NCBI RefSeq assembly: GCF_000337735.1
Contig: NZ_AOHX01000046.1
Location: forward strand, 89,401-153,400
Length of the DNA: 64,000 bases
Reading direction: 5' to 3'
Source of the DNA: Natronorubrum sulfidifaciens JCM 14089
Lineage (GTDB): Archaea > Halobacteriota > Halobacteria > Halobacteriales > Natrialbaceae
The translations under genes and the position numbers were made by a program. Numbering within the stretch: the stretch's first letter is position 1; the number at the start of each line of letters is the position of its first letter. Below are positions 46,628-55,435 of the stretch, in pieces. The notes beneath the pieces are model-generated. The model saw nothing but the letters and a program-made list of their open reading frames with translations, did no database searches and was not told the origin of the DNA.

Positions 46628-46942
46628 ATGCTAGACGTCGATCCGGCCACGCTCGCCCTCGAGTTCGGCGGGAGCGCGGTCCTCGGTGGGGTGTTCGGAG
46701 TTGCCACGAAACAGGTCGCCAAACTCGTCGCGGTCATCATCGGCGTCCAACTCATGGCGTTTCGATATCTCGAGTCCCAGGAGATCCTCATCGTCGACTG
46801 GAACCGGCTCTCGGCAGGGCTCATCGAAACGCAGGCACAGACGCAGAGACAGGCCAGCCACTGGTTCGAATCCGTGTTGTCGATGCTGTCGGTCGGTGTC
46901 GGCTTCACCAGCGGCTTTCTGATCGGCTTTCAGAGAGGGTAG
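46628..46942 (+). CDS. FUN14 family membrane protein
   Basis: 104 residues. EFGGSAVLGGVFGVATKQVAKLVAVIIGVQL is a Gly-rich first membrane helix, and SVLSMLSVGVGFTSGFLIGFQRG the last; both are typical of FUN14/FUNDC-like proteins. The Gly pattern is the family feature. Function in archaea unknown. ATG 46628 (MLDVDPATLAL) is preferred over an in-frame upstream start. It is convergent with the SBDS gene. Confidence 0.85.
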   Translation: MLDVDPATLALEFGGSAVLGGVFGVATKQVAKLVAVIIGVQLMAFRYLESQEILIVDWNRLSAGLIETQAQTQRQASHWFESVLSMLSVGVGFTSGFLIGFQRG

Positions 46943-46972
46943 GTCTCAAACGGCTGCTCGAATCCGTCCGTC

Positions 46973-47698
46973 TCAGCGAGTCTTGAGATCGTCTTTGTCC
47001 TTGACGATCTCGGTTTCGGCGTTCCCGCTTGTGTGCTCGTTGACGACGTCGTAGAACTCGTTTTGCATTCCCGCCGGGAACGTCAACACACCGATCCACG
47101 AGCCGTCGGGTTGCCACTCCTCGCGTTCTAAGTCGCCGAAGCCGCGGATCTGTGCCTGTGCGCTGCCGGCGTAGTCGGCGGGGATCTGGACCGCGATCGT
47201 CACTTCCTCGAACCGAATCGGGATCACCGGTCGAAGTGCCTCGAGCGCCTCGTCGACCTGTGTCTCGACCGGCTCCATCGGATCGACGGTAAAACCGGCC
47301 TCCTCGAGTGCGTTCTCGATGCGCTCGGGCGGATGGGGCGCGTTGTCCATCTGCGGGTTGATCGCGTTGCGCGCGATGGTGTCGATCAGCTGTTTGCGTT
47401 TCTGTTCTTGCATCTCGCGGCGCTGGTCGGCCGTGATCTGGATCTCCCCGCGTTTGATCACTTCGGGGATGATCTCGAGTGGCTCCGTCGTCTCGAAGAC
47501 GTCCTCGAGGTCGTTTTCTGCCGGTCGATCCCCTCGCGAGGCGTCCTCGAAGACATCTTCGGCCGCGATGACGTCCTCGAGATCGCCGTCGAACTCGTCG
47601 CGTTTGATCGCCAGCGCCGCGTCCGGGTCGACTAACACTTCAAACCGCGCCCCGTGTGACTCGAGTCGCGCCGTCACCGCCTCGTCGAGTGATATCAT
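46973..47698 (-). CDS. Ribosome maturation protein SBDS
   Basis: 241 residues. The N-terminal FYSH domain (about 1-90, [20 protein letters not shown] and [19 protein letters not shown]), a helical middle domain ([29 protein letters not shown]) and a ferredoxin-like C-terminal domain ([20 protein letters not shown]) are in order. SBDS releases anti-association factor during large-subunit maturation. It is the last gene of the RNase P/proteasome operon, 106 nt after psmA. Confidence 0.92.
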   Translation of the reverse strand: MISLDEAVTARLESHGARFEVLVDPDAALAIKRDEFDGDLEDVIAAEDVFEDASRGDRPAENDLEDVFETTEPLEIIPEVIKRGEIQITADQRREMQEQKRKQLIDTIARNAINPQMDNAPHPPERIENALEEAGFTVDPMEPVETQVDEALEALRPVIPIRFEEVTIAVQIPADYAGSAQAQIRGFGDLEREEWQPDGSWIGVLTFPAGMQNEFYDVVNEHTSGNAETEIVKDKDDLKTR

Positions 47699-47804
47699 AC
47701 CGAAGCATACCCCCCGAACCATTAAAAGCGCTTTTCCTGCCGGTCGCTCTCGCTGGAACGGGTGTGAGTCCGCAAAACCCGAAACCGGAACCGCGGTGTC
47801 TCGA

Positions 47805-48560
47805 TTACTCGTCGGCTTCGTCGTCGCCGGTGTCGAGGAGGTCGTTCTCCTCGAGGTGGGACTCGATCTTGTCGTGGTCGAACTGCTCGAAGGATTCGGT
47901 CTCGGCGTCGACCGTTGCGAGGCCGACTTCGCTCGGAAGCAGCGAGCCGTCGTTGACCGACGCGAGTGCGTCGAGTGCGAGTGCGATCCCGCCATCGAGG
48001 TCCGATTCCTCGTCGTAGTTCTCCTCTAAGTACTCCTGAAGTTCGCCCCGGTCGGCTCCGACAGCGAGTGCTTTCCACTCGTAGGGCGTCCCCGAGGGGT
48101 CGGTCTCGAACAGTCGTGGTTCGCCGTTCTCGACGCCACCGACGATCAGCGCGACACCGAACGGGCGTGCGCCGCCGACTTGGGTGTACTGCTGGATGTG
48201 GTCGGTGACTTCCTTGGTGAGCGTCTCGACGCCGATCGGCTCGCCGTATCGCAGCTGGTTGACCTGCGTCTGACGGCGAGCGAAGTCGATCAGCTGGCGA
48301 GCGTCAGCCACGTGGCCGGCGCTTGCGATGCCGATGTGGTTGTCAGCTTTGTGAATCTTCTCGACACTCGAGTCCTCGAGCAGCTCGGAGGGGACTCGTT
48401 TGTCGACGGCCAGCACGACGCCGTCCGGCGTTCGAACGCCGATACTTGCTGTTCCTCGTTTGACCGCCTCGCGAGCGTACTCGACCTGGTAGAGTCGGCC
48501 GTCGGGCGAGAAGATCGTGATGCCTCGGTCGTACGCCTGCTGTTGGGCTTGTCCCTGCAT
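47805..48560 (-). CDS. psmA: Proteasome alpha subunit
   Basis: 251 residues. [34 protein letters not shown] is the alpha-subunit N-terminal signature, including the gating residues, and the tail is acidic ([24 protein letters not shown]). It forms the outer rings of the 20S proteasome; the beta subunit is not in this window. It lies 4 nt after rnp2 in the conserved archaeal rnp3-methyltransferase-rnp2-psmA-SBDS order. Confidence 0.95.
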   Translation of the reverse strand: MQGQAQQQAYDRGITIFSPDGRLYQVEYAREAVKRGTASIGVRTPDGVVLAVDKRVPSELLEDSSVEKIHKADNHIGIASAGHVADARQLIDFARRQTQVNQLRYGEPIGVETLTKEVTDHIQQYTQVGGARPFGVALIVGGVENGEPRLFETDPSGTPYEWKALAVGADRGELQEYLEENYDEESDLDGGIALALDALASVNDGSLLPSEVGLATVDAETESFEQFDHDKIESHLEENDLLDTGDDEADE

Positions 48561-48564
48561 AGTA

Positions 48565-49050
48565 TCACGCTAAATCGTAATCGAGGTCTGTCGCGCCCGC
48601 AAACGCCTCATCGAGTCGCACGTCTGCAACGCATTCCCGCAGGACGGCGACTCGCTCTTCGTTCCCGAACACGACGTTTCTCTCTTCAGAATCTTGCCCG
48701 CGGCGTCCTAAATAGTTTTCTTCAGCGGCACGGATCGTGCCACTGATACCGCAGACGTAGATTCCGACGGGAGCGCCGTCTATCTCGTCGATACAGGACA
48801 GCGCTGCACGGGCCGGTTCGGTCTCGCCGCGGCGGACCCGAACGATCGCCTCGCCGGTTTTGCCGGTAAACTCGAACCTGATGACCGTCATATCGGCGCG
48901 AGCGCTCCCCGGATCGCCCAGTAAGTTCTGGGCTGCATACCAGCACTCGCGCTGGAAGTCACGGCGACTGATCGACGTGTCGGGCCAGCTCTCGAGTTCG
49001 ACGGCCAGATACCGCCAGCGCGGCTGGAGATGTTTCGGGAGGTGTTTCAT
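48565..49050 (-). CDS. rnp2: RNase P protein component 2 (Pop5)
   Basis: 161 residues. PKHLQPRWRYLAVELESWPD is the conserved Pop5/Rpp14 start, followed by an RNA-binding RRM-like fold (RADMTVIRFEFTGKTGEAIVRVRRG). It is a protein subunit of RNase P (tRNA 5' end processing). The ATG overlaps the methyltransferase stop by ATGA. It is longer than many archaeal Pop5 proteins because of an acidic C-terminal extension after residue about 115. Confidence 0.93.
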   Translation of the reverse strand: MKHLPKHLQPRWRYLAVELESWPDTSISRRDFQRECWYAAQNLLGDPGSARADMTVIRFEFTGKTGEAIVRVRRGETEPARAALSCIDEIDGAPVGIYVCGISGTIRAAEENYLGRRGQDSEERNVVFGNEERVAVLRECVADVRLDEAFAGATDLDYDLA

Positions 49051-49739
49051 CGGTTCGCACTCTCACCTGCGGCTTCGACTGCAGTCGGCGGTCGCTCTGC
49101 GACCAGCACGCCGACCTGATCGTGGACGCGTTCGACGGCCGTCAGCGAAAAGCCCGCGTCGGTAAGGGCGTCGGCGAGCGTTCCCACAGTCGCCGGATCG
49201 TCGACATCCGGCGAGTAAAACGGCTCGTCGGGATCTGCCTCGCCGAAGAACATCACGTCCCCGAGGACGAATCGTCGCGGCTCGAGGGCGGCGATCACGT
49301 CGATCGCCTCGCGCTTTTCCTCGTCCGAGAGGTGGTGTAGCGCGAAGTTCGAGGTGACGATATCGACCGGACCGTCGTAGTTGGGTTCCCGGAACGTGCC
49401 GTAGTCGAACTCGACGTTCTCGAGTCCCTCCTCGTCGGCTTTCCGCTCGGCTTCCGCGAGCATCCCTTCGCTGATGTCGCGGCCGACGACGCGCGCTGCG
49501 TCGGGAGCGAGTGCGAGTGCGATCGCTCCCGTCCCCGTCGCGAGGTCGAGAACGACGTCCCCGTGAGCGGATCGAGTGCGGTCTCGAGGCGGCTCCGGCG
49601 ACTCGGTGTCGTTGACCTCGGGTGTGGCGTGTTCGACGACCAGATTCGCACAGGCGCGGTACTCGTCAGATTTGTCGTCGTCGTACTCGCCGGCGAGGTC
49701 GTCGAACCGGGCGGCGTGTTCGTCAAGACTCTTCTTCAT
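49047..49739 (-). CDS. SAM-dependent methyltransferase of the RNase P operon
   Basis: 230 residues. A class I methyltransferase fold: DVVLDLATGTGAIALALAP (motif I), VVGRDISEGMLAEAERKA (post I) and DIVTSNFALHHLSDEEKREAI. Its substrate is unknown; its constant place between rnp3 and rnp2 in haloarchaea suggests a role linked to RNA processing or translation. Start ATG 49739 (MKKSLDEHAARFDDLA) overlaps the rnp3 end by 17 nt. Confidence 0.88.
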   Translation of the reverse strand: MKKSLDEHAARFDDLAGEYDDDKSDEYRACANLVVEHATPEVNDTESPEPPRDRTRSAHGDVVLDLATGTGAIALALAPDAARVVGRDISEGMLAEAERKADEEGLENVEFDYGTFREPNYDGPVDIVTSNFALHHLSDEEKREAIDVIAALEPRRFVLGDVMFFGEADPDEPFYSPDVDDPATVGTLADALTDAGFSLTAVERVHDQVGVLVAERPPTAVEAAGESANR

Positions 49740-50427
49740 ATCTCCCCCGTTCGACACCCGGCTCAATGAACGACTCGGACTGCACGTGGCGGTTGCGCTC
49801 GGCGAGTCGTCCCCACTCAGTCATCCCGTCCGTAATAAACTCGCTCGAGAAGCCGAGTTGCTCGCCCAGCGCGCACAGTTCTCGCGGCCCACGTAACTCG
49901 AGGTGGGAGGTCGGATCGGCGCTGACGACGTATGGGGCGTCGTAGTAGTCGACGATCTCTTTGAGTTTGCGAAGCGACTGGATGACCCGGACTCGCTGGC
50001 CGCCGCTCTTGCGAAGCACGCCCGAGAGATTGAACTCGAGTCGAACGCCGTTCTCGACGGCGGCTTTGACGAGCACGTGGTTGATGTCGCCGCGGTCGGT
50101 CATCGGATGGGCCAGCACGTCGAGTTTCTCGGTTTCGACGGCAAACCTGTTCAACGCGTTTGTTCCGCCGTGAAGCGCCAGAATCGTCTGCGAGGAGCGA
50201 TAGTTTCCCACCGAGCCGCCGGCCTCCTGTGGGTCGGTGGCGCGGATCTCGAGGCCGGAGACGACGTCGATCCCGTACGTCTCGCTGATCTGCTCGGCAT
50301 CGTACGCCGCGCGTGAGTCCGTGTGGTTGCGCACGACCACGCCCTCGAAGCCGTAGTCGGCCGCCGTCTTTGCGTATCTGGCGACCGTGCTCTGTCCGTC
50401 GGGGTGGGCGTGAACGGCCTCGTACAT
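49723..50427 (-). CDS. rnp3: RNase P protein component 3 (Rpp30)
   Basis: 234 residues. The TIM-barrel PHP-like fold of Rpp30 shows VHAHPDGQSTVARYAKTAADYGFEGVVVRNH, DVVSGLEIRA, LAHPMTDRGDINHVLVKAA and EFNLSGVLRKSGGQRVRVIQSL. It is an RNase P subunit. It is the first gene of the operon and carries no convincing strong promoter in the 137 nt before it. Confidence 0.94.
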   Translation of the reverse strand: MYEAVHAHPDGQSTVARYAKTAADYGFEGVVVRNHTDSRAAYDAEQISETYGIDVVSGLEIRATDPQEAGGSVGNYRSSQTILALHGGTNALNRFAVETEKLDVLAHPMTDRGDINHVLVKAAVENGVRLEFNLSGVLRKSGGQRVRVIQSLRKLKEIVDYYDAPYVVSADPTSHLELRGPRELCALGEQLGFSSEFITDGMTEWGRLAERNRHVQSESFIEPGVERGRYEEES

Positions 50428-50564
50428 ACTCGAGTCGTCTCACGGCGTCGACTTGGGGTTTGCGCCATGCGACGGCGAAAACAGAAACCTAGAACAGGAG
50501 AACACAAGCGGTCGGGATCGAATCGAGACGGTTTCCAACACCGTGTCAAGAGCGCGAGCGATCG

Positions 50565-51383
50565 TCAGTTGAGAATCGACTGGGCGACCGTCGCGAGCTG
50601 GCCGTTGTCGGCCTCACGGAGTCGGTCGTCGCCGATCTTCAGGCGCAGGCGTGGTCGGCCGACGTCGATCGGCACCTTCTCGGTGTCGATCAGGCCCATG
50701 TCCTCGAGTTTGGTCTTCGTCCGGGAGAACGTCGCTTTGGAGGCGATGCCGACGTCTTCGCCCCATTTGCTGATATCATAGAGCAGCGCCTCGTTCTTGG
50801 CGGCGACCAGCAGCGAGATCGTCACCTCATCGAGGCCGTCGCCATCACCGCGGGCGGTCTCGAGCGAGTTAAGAATCGCCGTGAAGTCCGCCTCGGCGTC
50901 GGCGCTGATCTCCTCGGAGAGCGTCTCACGGACGTCCGTAATCGGCGGGGTCCGGAGGTTGAACTGCGACGCGTCGGCCCAGCGGGCTGCGTAGGTGTCG
51001 TACGTGTCCTCGACGAAACTCTCGTCGTCGGTGATGAGGCCGCCAACGCGGTCGCCAGCGTGAACGATCGCGATGACGCGCTCTTCGGTGATCAACAACG
51101 AGTTCTCGGGTGCTTCCTCGAGCGTTCGCAGGCCGAGTGCGTCGTCGCTGATGAGGTCGGCGGCGTTCGAGGCGACGATGAAGTCGTCCATGACGTCTTT
51201 GAGCGTTCGCTCGTCGGCAAGCATCTTCACCGATGGTCGCTCGCCGTCGAACGCAGTCGCAACGGATACGAACTGTTCAATCGCGTCTGCAGACGGATTG
51301 ACCATGTAGACGTCCCCGGACGCCTCCTCGAGAACTGACTCGAGGATATCGTCAATCTGATGGTTGAGTAAATTCGAGGTCAT
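50565..51383 (-). CDS. tbsP: TbsP-like transcriptional regulator (DUF5821)
   Basis: 272 residues. The N-terminal ~160 residues form an alpha/beta domain beginning TSNLLNHQIDDILESVLEEASGDVY; the C-terminal part (about 195-255) is a winged helix (ISKWGEDVGIASKATFSRTKTKLEDMGLI, with DVGRPRLRLKIGDD). I recall this arrangement as the haloarchaeal DUF5821 family, renamed TbsP, a regulator acting with TrmB on glycolytic/gluconeogenic genes; I cannot verify. ATG 51383 with AATTAAGT about 34 nt upstream. Confidence 0.7.
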   Translation of the reverse strand: MTSNLLNHQIDDILESVLEEASGDVYMVNPSADAIEQFVSVATAFDGERPSVKMLADERTLKDVMDDFIVASNAADLISDDALGLRTLEEAPENSLLITEERVIAIVHAGDRVGGLITDDESFVEDTYDTYAARWADASQFNLRTPPITDVRETLSEEISADAEADFTAILNSLETARGDGDGLDEVTISLLVAAKNEALLYDISKWGEDVGIASKATFSRTKTKLEDMGLIDTEKVPIDVGRPRLRLKIGDDRLREADNGQLATVAQSILN

Positions 51384-51384
51384 C

Positions 51385-51394
51385 TCTGTACAGA
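51385..51394. promoter_or_regulatory. TCTGTACAGA palindrome next to the tbsP start
   Basis: Perfect 10-nt palindrome 2-11 nt before the ATG at 51383. Its place over the start of transcription/translation suggests an autoregulatory or competing operator. Confidence 0.35.
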
Positions 51395-51586
51395 AGTAAA
51401 CGATTGCGACCCACTTAATTTTGTTGGCCGTTTTCGAGCTACAACTTGAACTCTGGCGATGCTACCGGTAGTTTTTGTCACGTCACCCATCGATTCTTTC
51501 GTATCGTTTCAGGATTCTTTGCGAGTTCGATAGCAATAGTATCCGCGGTGCTATCTGAATTGAACGTCGTCACTCGACTGTGTCGT

Positions 51587-51610
51587 CCGACCCGCCGGCG
51601 CTCGGGTCGG
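51587..51610 (-). terminator. Hairpin directly after the 39-codon frame
   Basis: CCGACCCG (51587-51594) and CGGGTCGG (51603-51610) form a perfect 8-bp stem with an 8-nt loop, starting 1 nt after the stop codon of the small minus-strand frame. No T-run follows, so termination is inferred from position and stability. Confidence 0.45.
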
Positions 51611-51611
51611 G

Positions 51612-51731
51612 CTACGGTCCTCTGTACTCAGACACCTGAAGCAGGAAGTCGAACTCGAGTAGTGGGTATCCAACGAGCGAGAACACCTCTCCGAACACGG
51701 TTCCAACCTCGAGCAGCACTGTAGGGTCCAT
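51612..51731 (-). CDS. Possible new 39-residue protein
   Basis: ATG at 51731 opens 39 codons on the minus strand, ending TAG at 51612-51614. The peptide MDPTVLLEVGTVFGEVFSLV continues with GYPLLEFDFLLQVSEYRGP. It is acidic and hydrophobic, uses codons preferred here (GAG, GTG, CTC, GGA), and lacks the Arg-rich look of chance frames. A TATA box sits about 29 nt upstream and a perfect hairpin just after the stop. I recognise no family. Role unknown; it could also be a non-coding RNA with a chance frame. Confidence 0.4.
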   Translation of the reverse strand: MDPTVLLEVGTVFGEVFSLVGYPLLEFDFLLQVSEYRGP

Positions 51732-51756
51732 GTATTTAGACGTTCTTTATCTTTCT

Positions 51757-51764
51757 ATTTAAAT
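51757..51764 (-). promoter_or_regulatory. TATA box for the 39-codon frame
   Basis: TTTAAATA read on the minus strand begins about 33 and ends 26 nt before the ATG at 51731, the standard distance for a leaderless haloarchaeal transcript. It is embedded in the most AT-rich part of this gap. Confidence 0.5.
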
Positions 51765-51877
51765 TATTGTGTGGTGGAAAAATAATACAATTGACGTGTC
51801 AACCATCCCCTCGAGGAAGAGAGCAACCGCTGACCGAGGTCACGGCGCCGAAACCGCAAAAAGCGTGGTTCGCCGCG

Positions 51878-52750
51878 TTAGGCGAGGAACTCTTCGATGT
51901 GGTCGGCGACCTCCTCAGGTGTGTCGCCGACGGGGACGCCCGCGTCGTTCAGGGCGTTGATCTTGCTTTCTGCAGTGCCGGTTCCGGAGCCGGAGACGAT
52001 CGCACCAGCGTGGCCCATGCGTTTGCCTGGCGGTGCGGTACGGCCGGCGATGAAGCCGGCGACCGGCGTGTCGACGTTCTCGTCGATGAACGCGGCGGCT
52101 TCCTCTTCGTCCTCGCCACCGATCTCACCGCACATGACGATCGCGTCGGTGTCGTCGTCGTTCTCGAACAGCTCGAGGGCGTCGACGAAGTCGGTGCCGA
52201 TGATCGGGTCGCCACCGATACCGATGGCGGTCGTCTGGCCGATGCCGCGGTTGGTCAGATTGTCGACGACCTGATAAGTCAGCGTCCCCGAGCGGGAGAC
52301 GAGACCGACGTTCCCTTCCGAGAAGATGTTCCCGGGGAGAATGCCGAGTTTGGCCTCGCCGGGCGTGATGAGGCCGGGACAGTTCGGACCGATGAGCCGG
52401 GTGTCGGTCTCGGAGAGGCGCTTGTTGACTCGCGCCATGTCCTGGGTCGGAATGCCTTCCGTAATCGCGACTGCGAGGTCGAGATCCGAGTCGAGCGACT
52501 CGAAAACGGCGTCACCGGCGAACGCTGGCGGGACGAAGATCACGGACGTGTCGGCGTTCTCCTCCTCGACGGCCTGGTGGACTGTATCGTACACCGGCAC
52601 ACCGTTGACTTCCTGACCGCCTTTGCCGGGGACTGCACCGGCAACGACGTTGGTGCCGTACTCCATCATCTGTTCGGCGTGGAACTTGCCTTCCCCGCCG
52701 GTGATGCCCTGTACCACGACGCGCGTGTCGTCGTCGACTAGAACGCTCAT
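51878..52750 (-). CDS. sucD: Succinate--CoA ligase, alpha subunit
   Basis: 290 residues. CoA-binding Rossmann start [26 protein letters not shown], then [21 protein letters not shown] and the phosphohistidine loop [22 protein letters not shown] (His about 244). It makes ATP/GTP from succinyl-CoA in the TCA cycle. Its ATG overlaps the sucC stop by one base (TAATG). Second in the sucC-sucD operon. Confidence 0.95.
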   Translation of the reverse strand: MSVLVDDDTRVVVQGITGGEGKFHAEQMMEYGTNVVAGAVPGKGGQEVNGVPVYDTVHQAVEEENADTSVIFVPPAFAGDAVFESLDSDLDLAVAITEGIPTQDMARVNKRLSETDTRLIGPNCPGLITPGEAKLGILPGNIFSEGNVGLVSRSGTLTYQVVDNLTNRGIGQTTAIGIGGDPIIGTDFVDALELFENDDDTDAIVMCGEIGGEDEEEAAAFIDENVDTPVAGFIAGRTAPPGKRMGHAGAIVSGSGTGTAESKINALNDAGVPVGDTPEEVADHIEEFLA

Positions 52751-53901
52751 TATTCGTTCACCTCCCCAGCGTACTCGACGGCACGCTGTACCGCATCCTC
52801 GAGGGTCTGTTCGACCGTCACGAGGTCTTCGTTCAGAATCTCCATGCCTTCCTCCCAGTTGGTGCCAGCGAGACGGACGACGACTGGCTTAGGAATCTCG
52901 TCGAACTGCTCGAGTGCTTCGTTGATCCCCTTGGCGACTTCGTCACCGCGGGTGATGCCGCCGAAGATGTTGAAGACGACGCTGTCGACGTTGTCGTCCG
53001 AGAACACCATATCGAGCGCGTTCGCGATTCGGTCGGCTTTCGCACCGCCACCGACGTCGAGGAAGTTCGCCGGCTCGCCGCCGTAGTAGTCGACGAGGTC
53101 GAGTGTCGTCATCACGAGACCGGCACCGTTGCCGATGATCCCCGTGTTGCCCTCGAGACGGACGTAGTCGAAACCGTACTCGTCGGCCTTCTGCTCGAGT
53201 TCGTCGCCAGTGCTGGCGGCTTCGGCTTCCATCTCGGCGAGTTCGGGCTGTCGGAACAGCGCGTCTTCGTCGATGTTCATCACGGCGTCGGCCGCGATGA
53301 CGTCGTCGTCTGCCGTGACCATCAGCGGGTTGATCTCGGCGTCGGAGCCGTCACGGTCCTCCCAGAGTTCGTACAGCGTCATGAGGACGCTCGAGACGTC
53401 ACGTGCGACGGCCTTGTCGACACCCGCGTCGTAGACGGCCTTGCGGGCCTGGTATGGGTGCATCCCGAAGGAGGGGTCGATGTGTTCTTTCGCGATGGCG
53501 TCGGGGTCTTCCTCGGCGACCTCTTCGATGTTGACGCCACCCTTGGTCGAGACCATCGCGACGGGTTTGCCCTCGCCACGGTCCATCGTGATCCCGACGT
53601 AGAGTTCGTCGGTGAAGTCGACTGCGCCCTCGACGAGTACGCTGCCGACGTGGTAGCCTTTGAGATCCATCCCCAGAATCTCGTCGGCTGCCTCGCGGGC
53701 TTCGTCCTCGTCGTCGACGAGTTTGATCCCGCCGGCCTTGCCGCGGCCACCGACCTGTACCTGTGCTTTGATCGCGACTGGATACCCGATCTCCTCGGCC
53801 GCGGCGACGACGCCGTCGACGTCAGAGGCGAGTTGAGAGGCCGGCGTTGGGATGCCGGCGTCGGCGAAGACTTGCTTCGCCTGATACTCGTGTAGTTTCA
53901 T
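52750..53901 (-). CDS. sucC: Succinate--CoA ligase, beta subunit
   Basis: 383 residues. ATP-grasp domain begins [22 protein letters not shown]; the phosphate-binding [17 protein letters not shown] and the C-terminal ligase part [22 protein letters not shown] with [17 protein letters not shown] are typical. Nucleotide specificity (ADP or GDP) cannot be read off here. ATG 53901 is preferred over ATG 53907 because of the conserved N-terminus. A TATA box (TTTAAGC) is about 29-35 nt upstream. Confidence 0.95.
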   Translation of the reverse strand: MKLHEYQAKQVFADAGIPTPASQLASDVDGVVAAAEEIGYPVAIKAQVQVGGRGKAGGIKLVDDEDEAREAADEILGMDLKGYHVGSVLVEGAVDFTDELYVGITMDRGEGKPVAMVSTKGGVNIEEVAEEDPDAIAKEHIDPSFGMHPYQARKAVYDAGVDKAVARDVSSVLMTLYELWEDRDGSDAEINPLMVTADDDVIAADAVMNIDEDALFRQPELAEMEAEAASTGDELEQKADEYGFDYVRLEGNTGIIGNGAGLVMTTLDLVDYYGGEPANFLDVGGGAKADRIANALDMVFSDDNVDSVVFNIFGGITRGDEVAKGINEALEQFDEIPKPVVVRLAGTNWEEGMEILNEDLVTVEQTLEDAVQRAVEYAGEVNE

Positions 53902-54372
53902 AACCATTCGAACGGCCGTTCCCGCGTTGCTTAAATCCTGTTAGTTTCACTCGCGGTGATCGCTCTCTTGATTCGTGGTCTCGACACTGCAACCGGCGGT
54001 TGCTGCCGTTTTAGCACACTTCAGTTGACGAAAAACAACTCGATTTCAAATAAATCTGCAACCCCTGTTTCCTGACAGCTCGTGTGCTATCGTAGCCACT
54101 GACCGTCACTGCACATCCCATCGCACGGCGGCTGTGTGATCAGTATCAGCTGTTACTCTCTCTTCTCGAGACTCGAGTGGAACCACCCCCGGCTGCTGTA
54201 CGTCGGCGTGGCTTCGGCCACCGTCCCTGAACGAAGAACCCGTGATACGCTACGCTACCGCAACAGTTGACTCCGGGCAGCGATAATCCACCACTGAGCG
54301 AACGGCCATCGGGAGTGGCCCAGCCTACAGACATGCTCGTCACCGTCGTCACCGGCCGGAGGCCGACCTGAC
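53902..54372. other. 471-nt intergenic region between divergent sucC and the UbiA gene
   Basis: Beyond the sucC promoter there is AACCG-G-CGGTT (a short palindrome near 53993), a locally AT-rich patch about 54020-54060, and a GGAGG ribosome-binding site at 54358-54362 ending 10 nt before the GTG at 54373, which fixes that start. No gene is convincing: frames on both strands are Arg-rich. Confidence 0.5.
53929..53936 (-). promoter_or_regulatory. TATA box of sucC-sucD
   Basis: ATTTAAGC on the minus strand lies 28-35 nt upstream of the sucC ATG, consistent with a leaderless transcript. Confidence 0.5.
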
Positions 54373-55245
54373 GTGACCACACCGACTGCAGTTCACCACA
54401 GCCAAGGGTGGTACGCGTCGCTACAGCGCGTCCTGCGGCTGTTGGTCCACAGCAACCTCTTCATTTCGCTGGCGACGATGAGCGTCCTCGTCACGACGGT
54501 CATCCTTGCCGACCTCCCGCTCGAGGCTCTGCCGGTGTTTATCGTCTTCGCGGCCACGCTGTTCGTCTACACCGTCAACCGATTCACCGACCTCGAGGAA
54601 GACGAAGCCAACGTGCCAGAGCGGGCGGCGTTTACCAGACGGTACGGCTGGCTCCTGTTGGTGGTCGGTGTCGGGCTCTACGTCGCCGCCATCGCGGGCG
54701 CGGTCATCGTGGGGCTCGAGGGCGCGGTCTACCTGCTGTTGCCGCTCGCCGTTGCCCTGCTGTACTCCGTCGGCGGCGTCAAACAGCTCTTTCTCGTCAA
54801 AAACCTCGTCGTGGGCTTCGCCTGGGGGGCGATCCCGCTGGGGGCTGGGTACTACTACAGCCAGCTCTGGACGCTCGAAATCCTCGTACTCACGGGCTAC
54901 GTGACTGCGATGATCACCATCGCGGCGGTGATCTTCGACATCAAGGACATCGAAGGCGACCGCGCGGAGGGGATCGCAACCGTGCCGAACAGACTCGGCT
55001 CGGCGGCGACGCGCTCCTATTCGCAGCTCGCCAACGTCGCCGTCGCCGTGGTCGTCGTCGCGCTCGTCGTTGCGACTTCACTCTCGAGTTCGTTTCTCTC
55101 CGTGCTCGCGATGAACACCTACGTCGCGTGTTATATTCCGTTTGCGACACCCGAGCGCGGGCCGCTGTACTACGGCTTCGTCGTCGACGGCGAGCACGTG
55201 TTTCTTGCCGCCGTCGTCGTCGCCCTCGAGTGGCTGGTCTGGTGA
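54373..55245 (+). CDS. UbiA-family prenyltransferase
   Basis: 290 residues with about eight or nine membrane helices. The two Asp-rich motifs NRFTDLEEDEAN (about 72-83) and DIKDIEGDRAEG (about 193-204) are present, with the second followed by ATVPNRLGSAATR. It transfers a prenyl group to an aromatic or lipid acceptor; the first motif differs from MenA and from digeranylgeranylglyceryl-phosphate synthase, and a carotenoid or other role is possible. Start GTG 54373, supported by GGAGG 10 nt upstream. No partner genes are adjacent. Confidence 0.82.
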   Translation: MTTPTAVHHSQGWYASLQRVLRLLVHSNLFISLATMSVLVTTVILADLPLEALPVFIVFAATLFVYTVNRFTDLEEDEANVPERAAFTRRYGWLLLVVGVGLYVAAIAGAVIVGLEGAVYLLLPLAVALLYSVGGVKQLFLVKNLVVGFAWGAIPLGAGYYYSQLWTLEILVLTGYVTAMITIAAVIFDIKDIEGDRAEGIATVPNRLGSAATRSYSQLANVAVAVVVVALVVATSLSSSFLSVLAMNTYVACYIPFATPERGPLYYGFVVDGEHVFLAAVVVALEWLVW

Positions 55246-55435
55246 AACGACACGGGCAACGAGTGCACCGTCTTGCAGCGCTTGTCATGCGGAGACTATC
55301 AGATAACCGTACTGTGGAATCAGACGTAAGGTACTCGACTGAATGAAATAGCTCTCTACATAGTAAAATATACTAGAAAATGTAAGATATAAATATTTGA
55401 TAAATTATATAAAACCTCACTTACCTGTTTCTGTT

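Larger units (their letters stand above)
51384..51877. other. 494-nt intergenic region between tbsP and sucD
   Basis: It contains the tbsP promoter (left), and a compact minus-strand unit: hairpin 51587-51610, small frame 51612-51731 and TATA box 51757-51764. The sequence 51735-51800 is AT-rich. The part 51420-51580 holds nothing recognisable. The right end is the 3' trailer of sucD. Confidence 0.5.

Noticed and set aside
54146..54382. 78-codon minus-strand frame before the UbiA gene
   Set aside because: Composition is Arg/Gly/Ser-rich with no acidic bias, and it overlaps the UbiA ribosome-binding site; no promoter fits.
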